DNA of 38,710 nt from a bacterium (GCA_021158435.1 JAGGUQ010000008.1:1-38710); one strand, 5' to 3'; positions 17,003 to 26,099 are shown, counted from the stretch's first letter. The notes: generated by a model from the sequence alone, not told the origin. Numbers and translations are program-made.

Positions 17003-17341
17003 TTATATTTGCTCTAAACTCATTTCAACCCAATCCCCTTTTTCTTTATCCCATTGATAAACTTTAAATAAGACCACTTTTTCTTCTGGGGAATAAACAA
17101 AATCCTCAACAACTCTTCCTCCTACTCTTTTGCTTGAAATTATTTTTTTCCCCAAAACTCTAGGTTTAGTAATTTTTTCTACTTTCATTTTCCCCTTTGG
17201 AGCAGAAAAAATAACAATTTCTTTTGTCCCTTTAATCACTTCACCATTTGAAAGCACATCCACATCAAATTCTTCTGTTTTTGAATCAATAATTTTGGCT
17301 CTTTTTTCTATTTGGAAAAGAATTCTTTCCCACTTGTCCAT
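17003..17341 (-). CDS. Small protein of unknown function
   Basis: 112 residues from ATG 17341. An in-frame ATG at 17353 also exists, but the bases just after it read GGAGG then 5 bases then ATG 17341, a good ribosome site that decides the later start. The protein is charged and soluble: MDKWERILFQIEKRAKI, a central beta-rich region with GTKEIVIFSAPKGKMKVEKI, and a C-terminal VVLFKVYQWDKEKGDW. It is not recognised. It lies directly upstream of the pseudo-HtrA gene (4-base gap), so the two may be co-expressed. Confidence 0.75.
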   Translation of the reverse strand: MDKWERILFQIEKRAKIIDSKTEEFDVDVLSNGEVIKGTKEIVIFSAPKGKMKVEKITKPRVLGKKIISSKRVGGRVVEDFVYSPEEKVVLFKVYQWDKEKGDWVEMSLEQI

Positions 17342-17364
17342 TTTTACCTCCATAAGTTCTTAAT

Positions 17365-18087
17365 TTAGAAAACCCAAAAACCAACAAAGGGGATATTAAA
17401 ACTTAATACATAAAAAACTGAAGCAAGAAAAGAGTTTACAAAAGCTCCAAAAGGTAGAAAATTGCAAACAATTAAACTCTCTATTCCTAAAAGTGAAAAA
17501 ATAAAAACAAGAAAGAAATTAATTTTTTTGTCTTTGGTTAAATCAAGATATCTTTCTTTTTTTTCATTAAGAAAATAGCGCAATCTTATAGTATAAAAAT
17601 TGTAAAGGCTTAGCCAAGATAAAGAAATAAACAAAATAATAAAAAGAATTACCCGGGAAACGCCTAAAAATTGAATCAAAAAATTAACTGAAAAAAACAG
17701 AAAATAAGTGATTAAAAAACAAATCAAAGGTGCGCTTAAAGTAATCCACTCAATCCTCCAAACACGGGGAGAAAAGTTTAAAGTATAGAAATTATAGAAT
17801 AATAAGCCAAAAATTGCCAAGCAAATAAAAAGAAAAATATACTGAATAAGATAATTACCAGCAGTTAGCCAAAAAATATTTAAAGATAACAGTAAAAAAA
17901 TTGTCTCTCCAACAACAGGCCAATAATAATAAAGTATTCTAAAACTGCCTAGCGAAAAAATAGTTAAAAGAACCAAAAGCAAATTAAAGATAAAACTGCT
18001 AATTAAAACAATTGGATAAGGGAAAATAATAGTTAAGCTAAAGGACACTAATAAAAGGGCTAAACTTATTCCAATTATCTTTTTCAT
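17365..18087 (-). CDS. Polytopic membrane protein of unknown function
   Basis: 240 residues, highly hydrophobic, with about seven predicted membrane segments separated by short loops. One loop is charged (YFLNEKKERYLDLTKDKKIN, about 166-185). No recognisable motif or signature was seen. It starts 3 bases after tpiA ends and stops 23 bases before the small soluble gene, so it is in the same transcriptional block. The function cannot be assigned. Confidence 0.7.
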   Translation of the reverse strand: MKKIIGISLALLLVSFSLTIIFPYPIVLISSFIFNLLLVLLTIFSLGSFRILYYYWPVVGETIFLLLSLNIFWLTAGNYLIQYIFLFICLAIFGLLFYNFYTLNFSPRVWRIEWITLSAPLICFLITYFLFFSVNFLIQFLGVSRVILFIILFISLSWLSLYNFYTIRLRYFLNEKKERYLDLTKDKKINFFLVFIFSLLGIESLIVCNFLPFGAFVNSFLASVFYVLSFNIPFVGFWVF

Positions 18088-18090
18088 ATA

Positions 18091-18861
18091 TTACATCTTC
18101 AAAACTATACCAAAAAATTCTTTAGGATTTAAGGATGCTCCACCAACTAAAAATCCATCAATAGTTTTTTGTTCTTTAAAACTAACAACATTTTCTTCGT
18201 CAATGCTTCCTCCATAAAGAAAACTCATTTTTTGCTTAACAAAGTCCAAGGGTAAACAGTCAATAGCTGTTTGTTGAATAACCCTATTAGCATATTCAGC
18301 CTGCTCTGGTTCAACTGCCTTGCCCCGACCAATAACCCAAACTGGCTCATAAGCAATTAAAATCCTCTTGCTTTCATCCACTTGAAGGCCTTCTAAAGCA
18401 GTAGATGTTTGATGCATTATTGTATAATCTCTTTTCCCTTCTTGTTGCTCTTCAAAAGTTTCACCAACACAGATTATAGGACAAAGATCATTTTTAAGAC
18501 AAGCCCTAACTTTTTTATTTATCATTTCATTTGCTTCTCCTAAATAAGTCCTTCTTTCTGAATGACCAAGAATAATAAATTCAATACCTATCTGCTTTAG
18601 GTATAAAGGAGAAATTTCTCCTGTATAAGCCCCTTTATCCTCCCAAAAACAATTCTGAGCTCCTAAATGAAAGTTAGGCAGTTCTTTTATCACTTCTTTA
18701 GCTTGCTTTAAGGCTAAAAAACTAGGACAAATAATTATTTCTAAATCAGGAATATTTTTCTTGTTGTTTTTAAATAAATTAGCTACTTCCTTTAACAAAG
18801 AAATTTCTTCATCAGGGCTTAAGTTCATTTTCCAATTTGCCACTAAAATTTTATTCTTCAT
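18091..18861 (-). CDS. tpiA: Triosephosphate isomerase
   Basis: 256 residues, normal length. The enzyme interconverts dihydroxyacetone phosphate and glyceraldehyde 3-phosphate in glycolysis. Catalytic residues are visible: K11 in ANWKMN, H100 in LGHSERR and E172 in AYEPVWVIG. The phosphate-binding LYGGSI and the C-terminal DGFLVGGASL are intact. The gene overlaps parB by 11 bases. Confidence 0.97.
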   Translation of the reverse strand: MKNKILVANWKMNLSPDEEISLLKEVANLFKNNKKNIPDLEIIICPSFLALKQAKEVIKELPNFHLGAQNCFWEDKGAYTGEISPLYLKQIGIEFIILGHSERRTYLGEANEMINKKVRACLKNDLCPIICVGETFEEQQEGKRDYTIMHQTSTALEGLQVDESKRILIAYEPVWVIGRGKAVEPEQAEYANRVIQQTAIDCLPLDFVKQKMSFLYGGSIDEENVVSFKEQKTIDGFLVGGASLNPKEFFGIVLKM

Positions 18862-19744
18862 AATAATCTTTATTTTTAAAAATTTCTTTTATTTTGCCTA
18901 AAAAATTTTCTAAAGCACTTTGACTATAAAACTCAAAAACCAATTTTCCGCCATTTTTCTTTTTAAAAAATCTAATTTTAGAACCAATTAAACTGCTTAA
19001 TTCATCTATTAAAGGAAATGACTGTTCTATAAAATTCCTGCTTTGCTTCTTTTTTTTCGCAAAAATTAACTTTTCTGTGTCTCTGACACTTAAATTTAAA
19101 CCCAAAATTCGTTTAAAATAAAGCAATTGTTTTTCTTTATTTTCTAAACCAGCTAAAATCTTCCCATGACCTTCGCTAATACTCCCCTGCTTCAGGGCTT
19201 CCTGCACCTCTAATGGCAAAGAAAGCAAACGCAAACTATTAGCTATAGAAGAACGTGATTTACCTAAATGTTCAGCTATTTGTTCTTGGGTTAAATTAAA
19301 TTCTTCAATCAAACGAAGATAAGCTTCTGCTCTTTCTATAGGATTAAGGTCTTGCCTTTGAATGTTCTCTAAAAGAGCTATTTCTAATTTAGCTTGTTGG
19401 TCAGCTTGTCGAACAATTGCTGGGACTGCCTTCATCTCCAAAAATAAAGCAGCACGAAATCGTCTTTCTCCAGCAATAATTTGATATTTACCATTGTCTA
19501 AAGGACTAAGAATTAAAGGCTGAATTATGCCATAAGCCCGGATAGAATTAATCAATTCTTCTAAGGAGGAATAAGAAAAATCTTTTCTTGGTTGAAAGGG
19601 GTTTGGCTCAATTTTGTCTACTGGTACATTAATTACTTTCTCTCCTTGCTCTTTTATTCTTTCTTTATTTTGAGAGATTGCTCGAGAAGAAACTTTACCT
19701 GAAGAAGTTGGAATTAAAGCTTCTAATCCCCGTCCCAAAGCCAT
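18851..19744 (-). CDS. parB: ParB-family chromosome partitioning protein
   Basis: 297 residues. It starts MALGRGLEALIP, a typical ParB N-terminus. The ParB/CTPase box contains NPFQPRKDF and GERRFRA, followed by ENIQRQDLNPIERAEAY and a helix-turn-helix (LTQEQIAEHLGKSRSSIANSLRLL). ParB proteins bind parS sites and slide as CTP-dependent clamps to load the partition machinery. I found no convincing parS site (TGTTTCACGTGAAACA-like) in this window. No parA is adjacent; the neighbours are tpiA and a small membrane protein gene. Confidence 0.95.
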   Translation of the reverse strand: MALGRGLEALIPTSSGKVSSRAISQNKERIKEQGEKVINVPVDKIEPNPFQPRKDFSYSSLEELINSIRAYGIIQPLILSPLDNGKYQIIAGERRFRAALFLEMKAVPAIVRQADQQAKLEIALLENIQRQDLNPIERAEAYLRLIEEFNLTQEQIAEHLGKSRSSIANSLRLLSLPLEVQEALKQGSISEGHGKILAGLENKEKQLLYFKRILGLNLSVRDTEKLIFAKKKKQSRNFIEQSFPLIDELSSLIGSKIRFFKKKNGGKLVFEFYSQSALENFLGKIKEIFKNKDYYEE

Positions 19745-19749
19745 ATAAA

Positions 19750-20124
19750 CTATAATTTAATCTCCGAATATCTCTTATCAGATAAATAAAAAAATGACTC
19801 CAAAAGACCTAAAATAACTAATAACAAAAGAATATTCGGCAGGTAAAAAACCTGAAATCTATAAAGCAAGAGCAAACCAAGAGCTAAAATGGCAAGCCAA
19901 AAAGAATGACGAAAAGCAATTTTAATTTGGAGAAAAAGGGGCCTTTTCTTAAAGCGAGTTCGGAAAATAAACTCAATAAGACTCCAGCCAGTATTAATTG
20001 CCAAAAAAACAGACAAGTAAAAAACAGGCAGGGTCTTTTGGTTTTTAAATAAACAAATCGCCAAAACCAACAAAGAAAAAACAAAGCAAATACTATTAAT
20101 TTTCAAATATGTTCTTAATTTCAT
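19750..20124 (-). CDS. Small polytopic membrane protein
   Basis: 124 residues from ATG 20124. The frame extends to a TTG at 20160, but that codon lies inside the terminator hairpin at 20153-20178, so ATG 20124 is preferred. There are about four hydrophobic segments (around residues 10-25, 31-50, 72-86 and 93-112) with basic loops (RTRFKKRP). The family is not recognised. It ends 5 bases before parB begins, so it is the first gene of the parB-tpiA block. Confidence 0.65.
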   Translation of the reverse strand: MKLRTYLKINSICFVFSLLVLAICLFKNQKTLPVFYLSVFLAINTGWSLIEFIFRTRFKKRPLFLQIKIAFRHSFWLAILALGLLLLYRFQVFYLPNILLLLVILGLLESFFYLSDKRYSEIKL

Positions 20125-20144
20125 ACATTTATATTCTACCAAAT

Positions 20145-20178
20145 CCAAATTAAAAAGCAAGCAATTTTGCTTGCTTTT
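20145..20178 (-). terminator. Rho-independent terminator after dtd
   Basis: AAAAGCAAGCAA (20153-20164) and TTGCTTGCTTTT (20167-20178) form a near-perfect stem. Read on the minus strand, the stem is followed by TTTTTAATTT. It lies 29 bases past the dtd stop. Confidence 0.8.
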
Positions 20179-20206
20179 ATTTCCTCATTCTAATATTTTA
20201 AAAACA

Positions 20207-20644
20207 CTAAATCTCTAAAACAATTGTCACTGGCCCATCATTAACCAAGTTTACTTCCATATAGGTACGAAATTGCCCTGTTTTTACTGGTAAGCCTGTT
20301 TGTTTAAGAAAATTAATAAACTCTAAATAAATTTTTTCAGCTTTCTCTGGGTCTTCAGCATTAACAAAGCTTGGCCGATTGCCTTTACTAAGGTCAGCAC
20401 ACAGAGTAAATTGAGACACAACTAAAATTTCCCCATTTATTCTTTCTAATGACAGGTCTATTTCTTTATTTTCTGAAGGGAAAATTCTTAATTGAGCAAT
20501 TTTTTTTGCTAACTTTTTTGCTTTTTCTAAAGTATCTCCTTTTTCTACTCCCAGAAAAACCAGAACACCTTTATTAATAGCTGAAATTTCTGCTCCTTGA
20601 ACTTTTACGCTTGCCTTTTTAACTCTTTGAACTACTGCCTTCAT
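20207..20644 (-). CDS. dtd: D-aminoacyl-tRNA deacylase
   Basis: 145 residues, full length. The enzyme hydrolyses D-amino acids (and glycine) from mischarged tRNAs. The N-terminus MKAVVQRVKKASVKV, the SQFTL motif at 77-81, and the Gly-cisPro motif (NDGPVT, 135-140) that gives chiral selection are all intact. It starts 8 bases after the HD-domain gene and ends at a strong terminator. Confidence 0.96.
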   Translation of the reverse strand: MKAVVQRVKKASVKVQGAEISAINKGVLVFLGVEKGDTLEKAKKLAKKIAQLRIFPSENKEIDLSLERINGEILVVSQFTLCADLSKGNRPSFVNAEDPEKAEKIYLEFINFLKQTGLPVKTGQFRTYMEVNLVNDGPVTIVLEI

Positions 20645-20652
20645 AATATAAT

Positions 20653-21210
20653 TTAAAGTCCTAAATCATCAGCTATGCCCTGCATTGCTTTTAAACAAAT
20701 TTCAATAAACTCTTCTAAACTAAGATTCAAATATTCCTCACATTTTTTAATAATTTCTCTGTTAGCTCCCCGAGCAAACTGTTTTTCCTTAAAGCGATTC
20801 AAAACATTTTCAGTTCTTAAATCTTTTATCTTTTTTGAAGGTAAAACCAATGTAGCAGCAACAATCAATCCGCTTACAGGATCAGAAACAAAAAGGGCTT
20901 TTTCCATTAAAGTTTCAGGAGTAATGCCATGGGCTTCATTATGAACTTTTACTGCTTGGCAAATATCCTCATCTAAACCTAATTCCTTAAGCATTTTTGC
21001 TCCAAGCAAAGAGTGTTCAGCCAAATTTTCCTGGACCTTTTCGTAATCAATATCATGCAAAAGTCCTGCTAACCCCCATTTCTCTTCATCCTGCTGAAAA
21101 TGCTTAGCTAAAGCCCTCATAATTGCCTCAACAGCTAAAGAATGTTTAATTAAATTTTTATTAGAAATATTTTGTTTAAGAATTTCTAAAGCTTGCTCTC
21201 TACTCATCAT
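20653..21210 (-). CDS. HD-domain metal-dependent phosphohydrolase
   Basis: 185 residues. The HD signature is visible: H23 in IKHSLAVEAI, HD at 52-53 in GLLHDIDYE, H66 in AEHSLLGAKML, and a later Asp in ALFVSDPVSG. Proteins of this size and motif order are commonly annotated as HDIG or YedJ-like phosphohydrolases of unknown substrate. Two consecutive ATGs (21210, 21207) could start it. It shares a transcript with dtd. Repeat element D lies immediately upstream. Confidence 0.88.
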   Translation of the reverse strand: MMSREQALEILKQNISNKNLIKHSLAVEAIMRALAKHFQQDEEKWGLAGLLHDIDYEKVQENLAEHSLLGAKMLKELGLDEDICQAVKVHNEAHGITPETLMEKALFVSDPVSGLIVAATLVLPSKKIKDLRTENVLNRFKEKQFARGANREIIKKCEEYLNLSLEEFIEICLKAMQGIADDLGL

Positions 21211-21257
21211 AAGGCAATATAGTTTTCAATTAAATATCTAATTAATCAACCTTTAGA

Positions 21258-21398
21258 CCTCCCAGAGACTTTGTTCTCCTGGAGTGTTCTCCCGGAGTCA
21301 GTGTTCTCTGCCTCCGGAGACTGCCTCCGGAGTCTACCTCCGGGAAATTCGTTTGTCCAAAGTCTACCTCCGGAGTCTACCTCCGGGATGGTTCTGGG
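21258..21398. repeat. GC-rich 13-bp-unit intergenic element, locus D (longest copy)
   Basis: About 140 bp. Successive CTCCGGAG octamers occur at 13-bp spacing, starting at 21312, 21325 and 21338 (the last reading CTCCGGGA). The linker GGGAAATTCGTTTGTCC (21342-21358) comes next, then two further units, and the right end TCTGGGAA (21393-21400). The 12-bp sequence AATCAACCTTTA flanks it directly at 21244-21255 and 21399-21410. Confidence 0.85.
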
Positions 21399-21400
21399 AA

Positions 21401-21799
21401 TCAACCTTTAATTATTTTAATCAAAATTCTTCTTTGCCTTGGACCATCAAATTCTGCTAAAAATATTTGTTGCCAAGTACCCCTTATTAATCTGCCATCC
21501 TCTATTACTAATGTCTTTCCCTGACCAACCAACCCAGACAAAAGATGCGAATCAGCATTATCATCAATCTTGTTGTGAGCGAAGTTAATACCAGAAGTAA
21601 TTTTTTTAAACAAATTAAGCCAATCCTGAATTAAACCCTGCTCATTTTCTGTTAAAAGAATCCCAGCTGTTGAATGAGGCACAAAAACAATGGCTATACC
21701 TGAATCAATTCCACTTTGAGACACAATTCCCTCAACTTGTTCTGTTAAATCAACCAATTGATAACGTTTATTTGTGCTGACTTGAAGTTCTTTCACCAT
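21401..21799 (-). CDS. YjbQ-family protein (UPF0047)
   Basis: 132 residues, complete. The family motif VPHSTAGILLTENE (H42, N52, E53) is followed by NADSHLLSGLVGQGKTLVIEDG and RGTWQQIFLAEFDGPRQRR. Members of this fold have been linked to a weak thiamine-phosphate synthase activity, but the physiological role is not settled. The last codons and the UGA stop lie inside the right-hand copy of the 12-bp direct repeat that flanks element D. The start overlaps a possible 57-residue gene. Confidence 0.92.
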   Translation of the reverse strand: MVKELQVSTNKRYQLVDLTEQVEGIVSQSGIDSGIAIVFVPHSTAGILLTENEQGLIQDWLNLFKKITSGINFAHNKIDDNADSHLLSGLVGQGKTLVIEDGRLIRGTWQQIFLAEFDGPRQRRILIKIIKG

Positions 21800-21941
21800 A
21801 TTTTTTATTTCTTAAACCTCTTAAACTTTTTATTTTCCCTCTTAATCGATTAACTCTTAAAGACTTCAAAGCAATAAAACAGGAAGGAGTTCTAAAAGCT
21901 GGATTCCCTTTTTGATTACCAACTTTTGAGCGATTTTTCAT
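21768..21941 (-). CDS. Possible small basic protein (57 residues)
   Basis: An open frame from ATG 21941 to TAA 21768 encodes a strongly basic peptide starting MKNRSKVGNQKGNPAFRTP and ending YGERTSSQHK. It begins 12 bases after the helicase-nuclease gene and overlaps the start of the YjbQ gene by 32 bases. Without it, the 154-base gap is unusually long for this compact strand. The family is not recognised. The frame is rich in AGA and AAA, which AT-rich noncoding DNA can also produce, so the call is tentative. Confidence 0.35.
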   Translation of the reverse strand: MKNRSKVGNQKGNPAFRTPSCFIALKSLRVNRLRGKIKSLRGLRNKKYGERTSSQHK

Positions 21942-21953
21942 AGAAAATAAAAA

Positions 21954-24900
21954 TTATCTAAAAGATTTTTCACGAAACTGACAAATATGATAATAATCAC
22001 AAAACTGGCAATGATAACCTGGCTGAGGAGGAAAATCGCTTTTCATTAATTCTTCAATAACCTGGACTATTCTAGTTTTTATTGAATTTATTTCTTTTTC
22101 AGAAACCTCAAACTCAAGTTCTTCTCCGCTTTCCAAATAATAAGCAGAAAGTTTTTTTACTGGCTGCAATTCAGAAAAGGGAGAAGAATTTAAAGCTAAA
22201 CAATAAATAACTAATTGATCTTTTACTGATGATGATTTAATATCCTTTTTCTTTCCTGTTTTATAATCTATTACCTTGAAACCTTGGTCTATTTTGTCAA
22301 TCCTGTCAATCCTTCCCTTAAATATATATTTATCTAATGGAAAAGTAAATTCTTGTTCTACAGCAACAATTTCTGGCATCTTTTTCTTAAAGTTTTCATA
22401 AAAATTAACTAAAATTTCTTTGCCTTTTTCCTTATACTCCTGTTTTTGCTCTTTGCTTTCATACCATTCTTCAATCCAATTTTTCTCATATAAACGGAGT
22501 AGTTCTTCTAAGGAAGGAATTATTTTCTTTTTCTTCTGAGCATTTTTTAAAGAAAACAACGAGTCTTGTTCTTGTTTTGCTTTTAAATACAATTTGCTAA
22601 ACTCAGCTAAAGTGTTATGAATACTTTTGCCAAAACTATATGTTGGGCGGCCAGCAGTAGGGATATTTAATAAGTATCGATATTTGTACTGTAAAGGACA
22701 GGTTGTAAAATCTATAATTTGAGTAAAGCTAAAACTTTTTGGCAAGGGCTTTTCCTTAACCTGTTTTTTAACCTTTGCTTTAGCTGTAATTGGGATATGC
22801 AGTTTAATTTTTTCTTTATCAATTTTCTCCTTTTCTTGCTTTTCTAACAAATCTAATTCATAAAGAAATCTTGAGGGTTTTCTTAAAGTCTTTGTTCCAT
22901 AATCTTTTGCCCAGCAAAGAAAAAGACCATCTTTTGCTCTAGTTAACCCTACATAAAACAATCTTCTTTCTTCTTGTAAATGAGTATCACCACTAGGAAC
23001 AATCCCTTTTATTAAAGAATCAGGGAAAGGAATAAGATCTGGACGTTGAGATGTTGGAAATTGCCGATTAGTTAAATCAACAATAAAAACATATTTAAAT
23101 TCCAAACCTTTTGCTGCATGAACAGTTAAAAGTTTAACAGACTCAGGCCCTTCAAGTTCAGGACTAATTGCTCCAAAATCACCTAATTGAATTAGTCTAT
23201 CAATTGATTCTATAAAATTTCTAACCAAACAATCAGGGTTTTCCTTTTCAAATCTTTCTATCCGCCTAAAGAATTGATTTAAAAAAGAAATACTCTCCCA
23301 GGCCTGAGGATTATCTTTATCTGCTTGATCTTTTAAAATTTTCAAATAACCGCTTTCATTAAGAAATCTGTAAACTATTTTACTCACTGGCTCAGACCGG
23401 GCTAAAAGAGAATGTTTCTCAATAAGTGAAAGGAGTTTATTAATGGATAACAAAGCTTTTTGCGACAATCCTTTTATTAAATTTGCTTTCTGAAGTGTCT
23501 CAAAAAGAGACCAAGAATTTTTTCTTGATTCCTGAGTTAAAAGAGACAAGTCTTTGTTTGTTAAAGAGTTTAAAAATAAAGGGGAAACTAAAATTCGATA
23601 AACACTTGAGGACTCATGATAATTATCCAAAAGCTTTAAATAAGCTAAAATATCCAAAATCAAGGGCTTAGAAAAAAGTCCACTATGAGCTAAAAACTGA
23701 TAAGGAACAGCACTATACTCCAAAAGTTTAGAAAAAGGTTCTAGGGATTTGTTCGTTCTTGCTAAAATAGCAAAGTCATTCCAGCTTAATTCAGGATTTT
23801 TATTTTTTAATTCTATTATTTTCTTTATTACAAATTCAACTTCCTGCTCATGGGTTTGCCCACTAAATACCTTTATAACCCCCTTACCCTGACGGACAGC
23901 TTGAAGTTTTTTGGAAATCTTTTTTTTGAATACATTATTCTCTATTTTAGAAATCTGAGCTTCTAAACGGTCTGGGTTATTTTTTTGGATAAAGTTATAA
24001 GCTAAATCTAATATATTTTGATAAGAACGGTAATTCTTTAAAAGAGTAATAGCTTGCGCTTGAGGATAATCCTTTCTAAACTGAAAAACATTGTTATAAG
24101 AAGCTCCTCTCCAAAGGAAAATAGCCTGGTCATCATCAAAAACTACACATAAATTATTTCTTGGCGCAGCTAAAGCTTTCATTAATTCATATTGGGCAAA
24201 ATTAGTGTCCTGAAACTCATCTATTAAAATATACTTAAATTTATCCTGATATTTCTTCAAAATACTTGGTCGCTGTTTAAAAAGTTTAAGGGTATAAATA
24301 AGTAAATCTCCGAAATCAAGCATTCCCTGCTCAAGCAAAAGTTTTTGGTAAATGCTATAAGCTTGGGCAATTTCTTTTTGTCTTTTTATTTCCTCGGATA
24401 TTTCAGAAGAAGATAAGGATGAATCTTTGTTTAACTCTAATTCCTTGATATAGTTAAAGTAATCCTCAGGTGAAACCAGCTCATCCTTTGCTCGAGAAAA
24501 ATGTTTAATTAATGAATGAATAAAACGATAAGGATTACCTAAAGGGCGATAATAATCTAAATTAAAACGGGAAAAATTATTAAAAACAAAAAGGGCTTGA
24601 GCTGATTCATCTAAAATCTTAAAATCTGGGGATAGTCCAATTTCTAAAGCATTTTCTCTTAAAACCCTTTCACAAAAAGAATGAAAAGTAGAAATCCATA
24701 AATCTAAATATCCATAAGGAAGGAGCCTGTCAACTCTTTCTTCCATTTCCTGAGCAGCTTTTTCAGTAAAAGTAACTGCTAATATATCTTCTGGGTTAAT
24801 TTTTTGATTTAAAATTAACCAAGCTAAACGACGAGTAATTACTGTTGTTTTTCCTGTCCCAGCTCCAGCAATTACTAAAAAGGGACCCTGTTTATAAGTA

Positions 24901-24959
24901 ACTGCTTGTTTTTGTTCTTTGTTTAATCCTTCTAAAATTTTATCTTCTTGCTTTTTCAT
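21954..24959 (-). CDS. UvrD/Rep-type helicase fused to a RecB-like Fe-S nuclease domain
   Basis: 1001 residues. The SF1A helicase core has a Q-like motif (LNKEQKQAVTY), Walker A AGAGTGKT at 31-38, Walker B DEFQDT near 246, VVFDDDQAIFLWRGA, and motif VI GLTRAKD. After about residue 740 the C-terminus carries a PD-(D/E)XK nuclease: GRIDRIDKI and VIDYKTGKK (Asp near 896, Lys near 898). Four cysteines (near 753 in TCPLQYKY, then 984, 987 and 993 in CQFCDYYHIC) match the AddB-type 4Fe-4S staple. I infer a role in processing DNA ends or recombination repair. It is followed by the tentative 57-residue gene and preceded by tgt (8-base gap). Confidence 0.93.
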   Translation of the reverse strand: MKKQEDKILEGLNKEQKQAVTYKQGPFLVIAGAGTGKTTVITRRLAWLILNQKINPEDILAVTFTEKAAQEMEERVDRLLPYGYLDLWISTFHSFCERVLRENALEIGLSPDFKILDESAQALFVFNNFSRFNLDYYRPLGNPYRFIHSLIKHFSRAKDELVSPEDYFNYIKELELNKDSSLSSSEISEEIKRQKEIAQAYSIYQKLLLEQGMLDFGDLLIYTLKLFKQRPSILKKYQDKFKYILIDEFQDTNFAQYELMKALAAPRNNLCVVFDDDQAIFLWRGASYNNVFQFRKDYPQAQAITLLKNYRSYQNILDLAYNFIQKNNPDRLEAQISKIENNVFKKKISKKLQAVRQGKGVIKVFSGQTHEQEVEFVIKKIIELKNKNPELSWNDFAILARTNKSLEPFSKLLEYSAVPYQFLAHSGLFSKPLILDILAYLKLLDNYHESSSVYRILVSPLFLNSLTNKDLSLLTQESRKNSWSLFETLQKANLIKGLSQKALLSINKLLSLIEKHSLLARSEPVSKIVYRFLNESGYLKILKDQADKDNPQAWESISFLNQFFRRIERFEKENPDCLVRNFIESIDRLIQLGDFGAISPELEGPESVKLLTVHAAKGLEFKYVFIVDLTNRQFPTSQRPDLIPFPDSLIKGIVPSGDTHLQEERRLFYVGLTRAKDGLFLCWAKDYGTKTLRKPSRFLYELDLLEKQEKEKIDKEKIKLHIPITAKAKVKKQVKEKPLPKSFSFTQIIDFTTCPLQYKYRYLLNIPTAGRPTYSFGKSIHNTLAEFSKLYLKAKQEQDSLFSLKNAQKKKKIIPSLEELLRLYEKNWIEEWYESKEQKQEYKEKGKEILVNFYENFKKKMPEIVAVEQEFTFPLDKYIFKGRIDRIDKIDQGFKVIDYKTGKKKDIKSSSVKDQLVIYCLALNSSPFSELQPVKKLSAYYLESGEELEFEVSEKEINSIKTRIVQVIEELMKSDFPPQPGYHCQFCDYYHICQFREKSFR

Positions 24960-24967
24960 AATATCTT

Positions 24968-26077
24968 TTAAATCAATTCCCTCATTTTTTTAAATAATTC
25001 TAAATAAAAATAAATATTATGTATCACTGCCAATCTTTGACCTAAAGGATCTTTAATTTTAAAAAGATGATGAATGTATGCTCGGGAATAATTTTGGCAG
25101 GCAAAACAGCCACATTTTTTATCTAAAGGAGACTTATCGTTTTTAAAGACAGAATTTTCAATTGAAATTTTCTGATAAAACTTCTTTTTTAACAAGTCTT
25201 CTAATCTCCACTTTTTTAACCTTTTAAAGATGTAAATTAACCCATGCCGTCCATTCCGTGTAGGCAAAACGCAGTCAAAAATATCAAAGCCATTAAGTAC
25301 AGCCCAAACTAATTGAGATGGCTCGCCTAAACCCATTAAATAACGAGGCTTATTAGATGGCAAAAGGGAAACAATTTTTTTAGATATCCGACGAGTTTCT
25401 TTAAATGGCTCTCCAACAGCTAATCCACCTAAAGCATAACCATCAAAATCAAGATTAATTAATTCTTTGGCACACCTTTCTCTTAAATCTAAAAATTTTC
25501 CTCCTTGAACAATTGCAAATAATAAAGGCCTGTTTTGTTTTCTAAACCTAAATGCCTTTTTTGACTGCTTAGCCCAACAAATAGTCCTTTTTACTGCTTT
25601 TTCTGCTTTTTTATAAGAAGAATCATAAGGGATACATTCATCTAATGGCATAAAAATATCTGAGTCTATTATCTTCTGTAAATCAATCACTTTTTCTGGA
25701 GTTAAAACGATTTCTTTGCCGGTTTTTGGATGATGAAATCTAACGCCATAGTCTAAAACCTGCCTCCATTCATTTAGTGAAAAAACTTGAAAACCGCCAC
25801 TATCTGTTAGAATAGGGCCAGGCCATTTCATAAAATTCCCCAAACCGCGAAACTTCTTTAAAACCTCAATGCCTGGCTCAAAAAAAAGATGATATGTATT
25901 TGCTAAAATAATTTGAACTCCTGCTTGTTTTAATTCCTGTGAACTTAAAAGCTTTACTGCTCCCCTTGTCCCTATTGGCATAAAATTCGGAGTTCGGACA
26001 ATTCCATGGGGAGTCATAATTTTCCCTTGCCTTGCTGAATATTTTTTTGACCTCTTAATTATTTCAAAACCTGACAT
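24968..26077 (-). CDS. tgt: Queuine tRNA-ribosyltransferase (tRNA-guanine transglycosylase)
   Basis: 369 residues, full length. The enzyme exchanges guanine at position 34 of GUN-anticodon tRNAs for preQ1. The catalytic loop TDSGGFQVFS contains Asp92. AIVQGG and LGGLAVGEP form the substrate pocket. FDIFDCVLPTRNGRHG holds the second conserved Asp. The zinc site is near the C-terminus (CGCFACQNYSRAYIHHLF). No preQ1 biosynthesis gene lies in the window, so the base may be salvaged. A promoter-like sequence is at 26100-26127. Confidence 0.97.
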   Translation of the reverse strand: MSGFEIIKRSKKYSARQGKIMTPHGIVRTPNFMPIGTRGAVKLLSSQELKQAGVQIILANTYHLFFEPGIEVLKKFRGLGNFMKWPGPILTDSGGFQVFSLNEWRQVLDYGVRFHHPKTGKEIVLTPEKVIDLQKIIDSDIFMPLDECIPYDSSYKKAEKAVKRTICWAKQSKKAFRFRKQNRPLLFAIVQGGKFLDLRERCAKELINLDFDGYALGGLAVGEPFKETRRISKKIVSLLPSNKPRYLMGLGEPSQLVWAVLNGFDIFDCVLPTRNGRHGLIYIFKRLKKWRLEDLLKKKFYQKISIENSVFKNDKSPLDKKCGCFACQNYSRAYIHHLFKIKDPLGQRLAVIHNIYFYLELFKKMRELI

Positions 26078-26099
26078 ACTTTCAATCTAAATCACTTTT

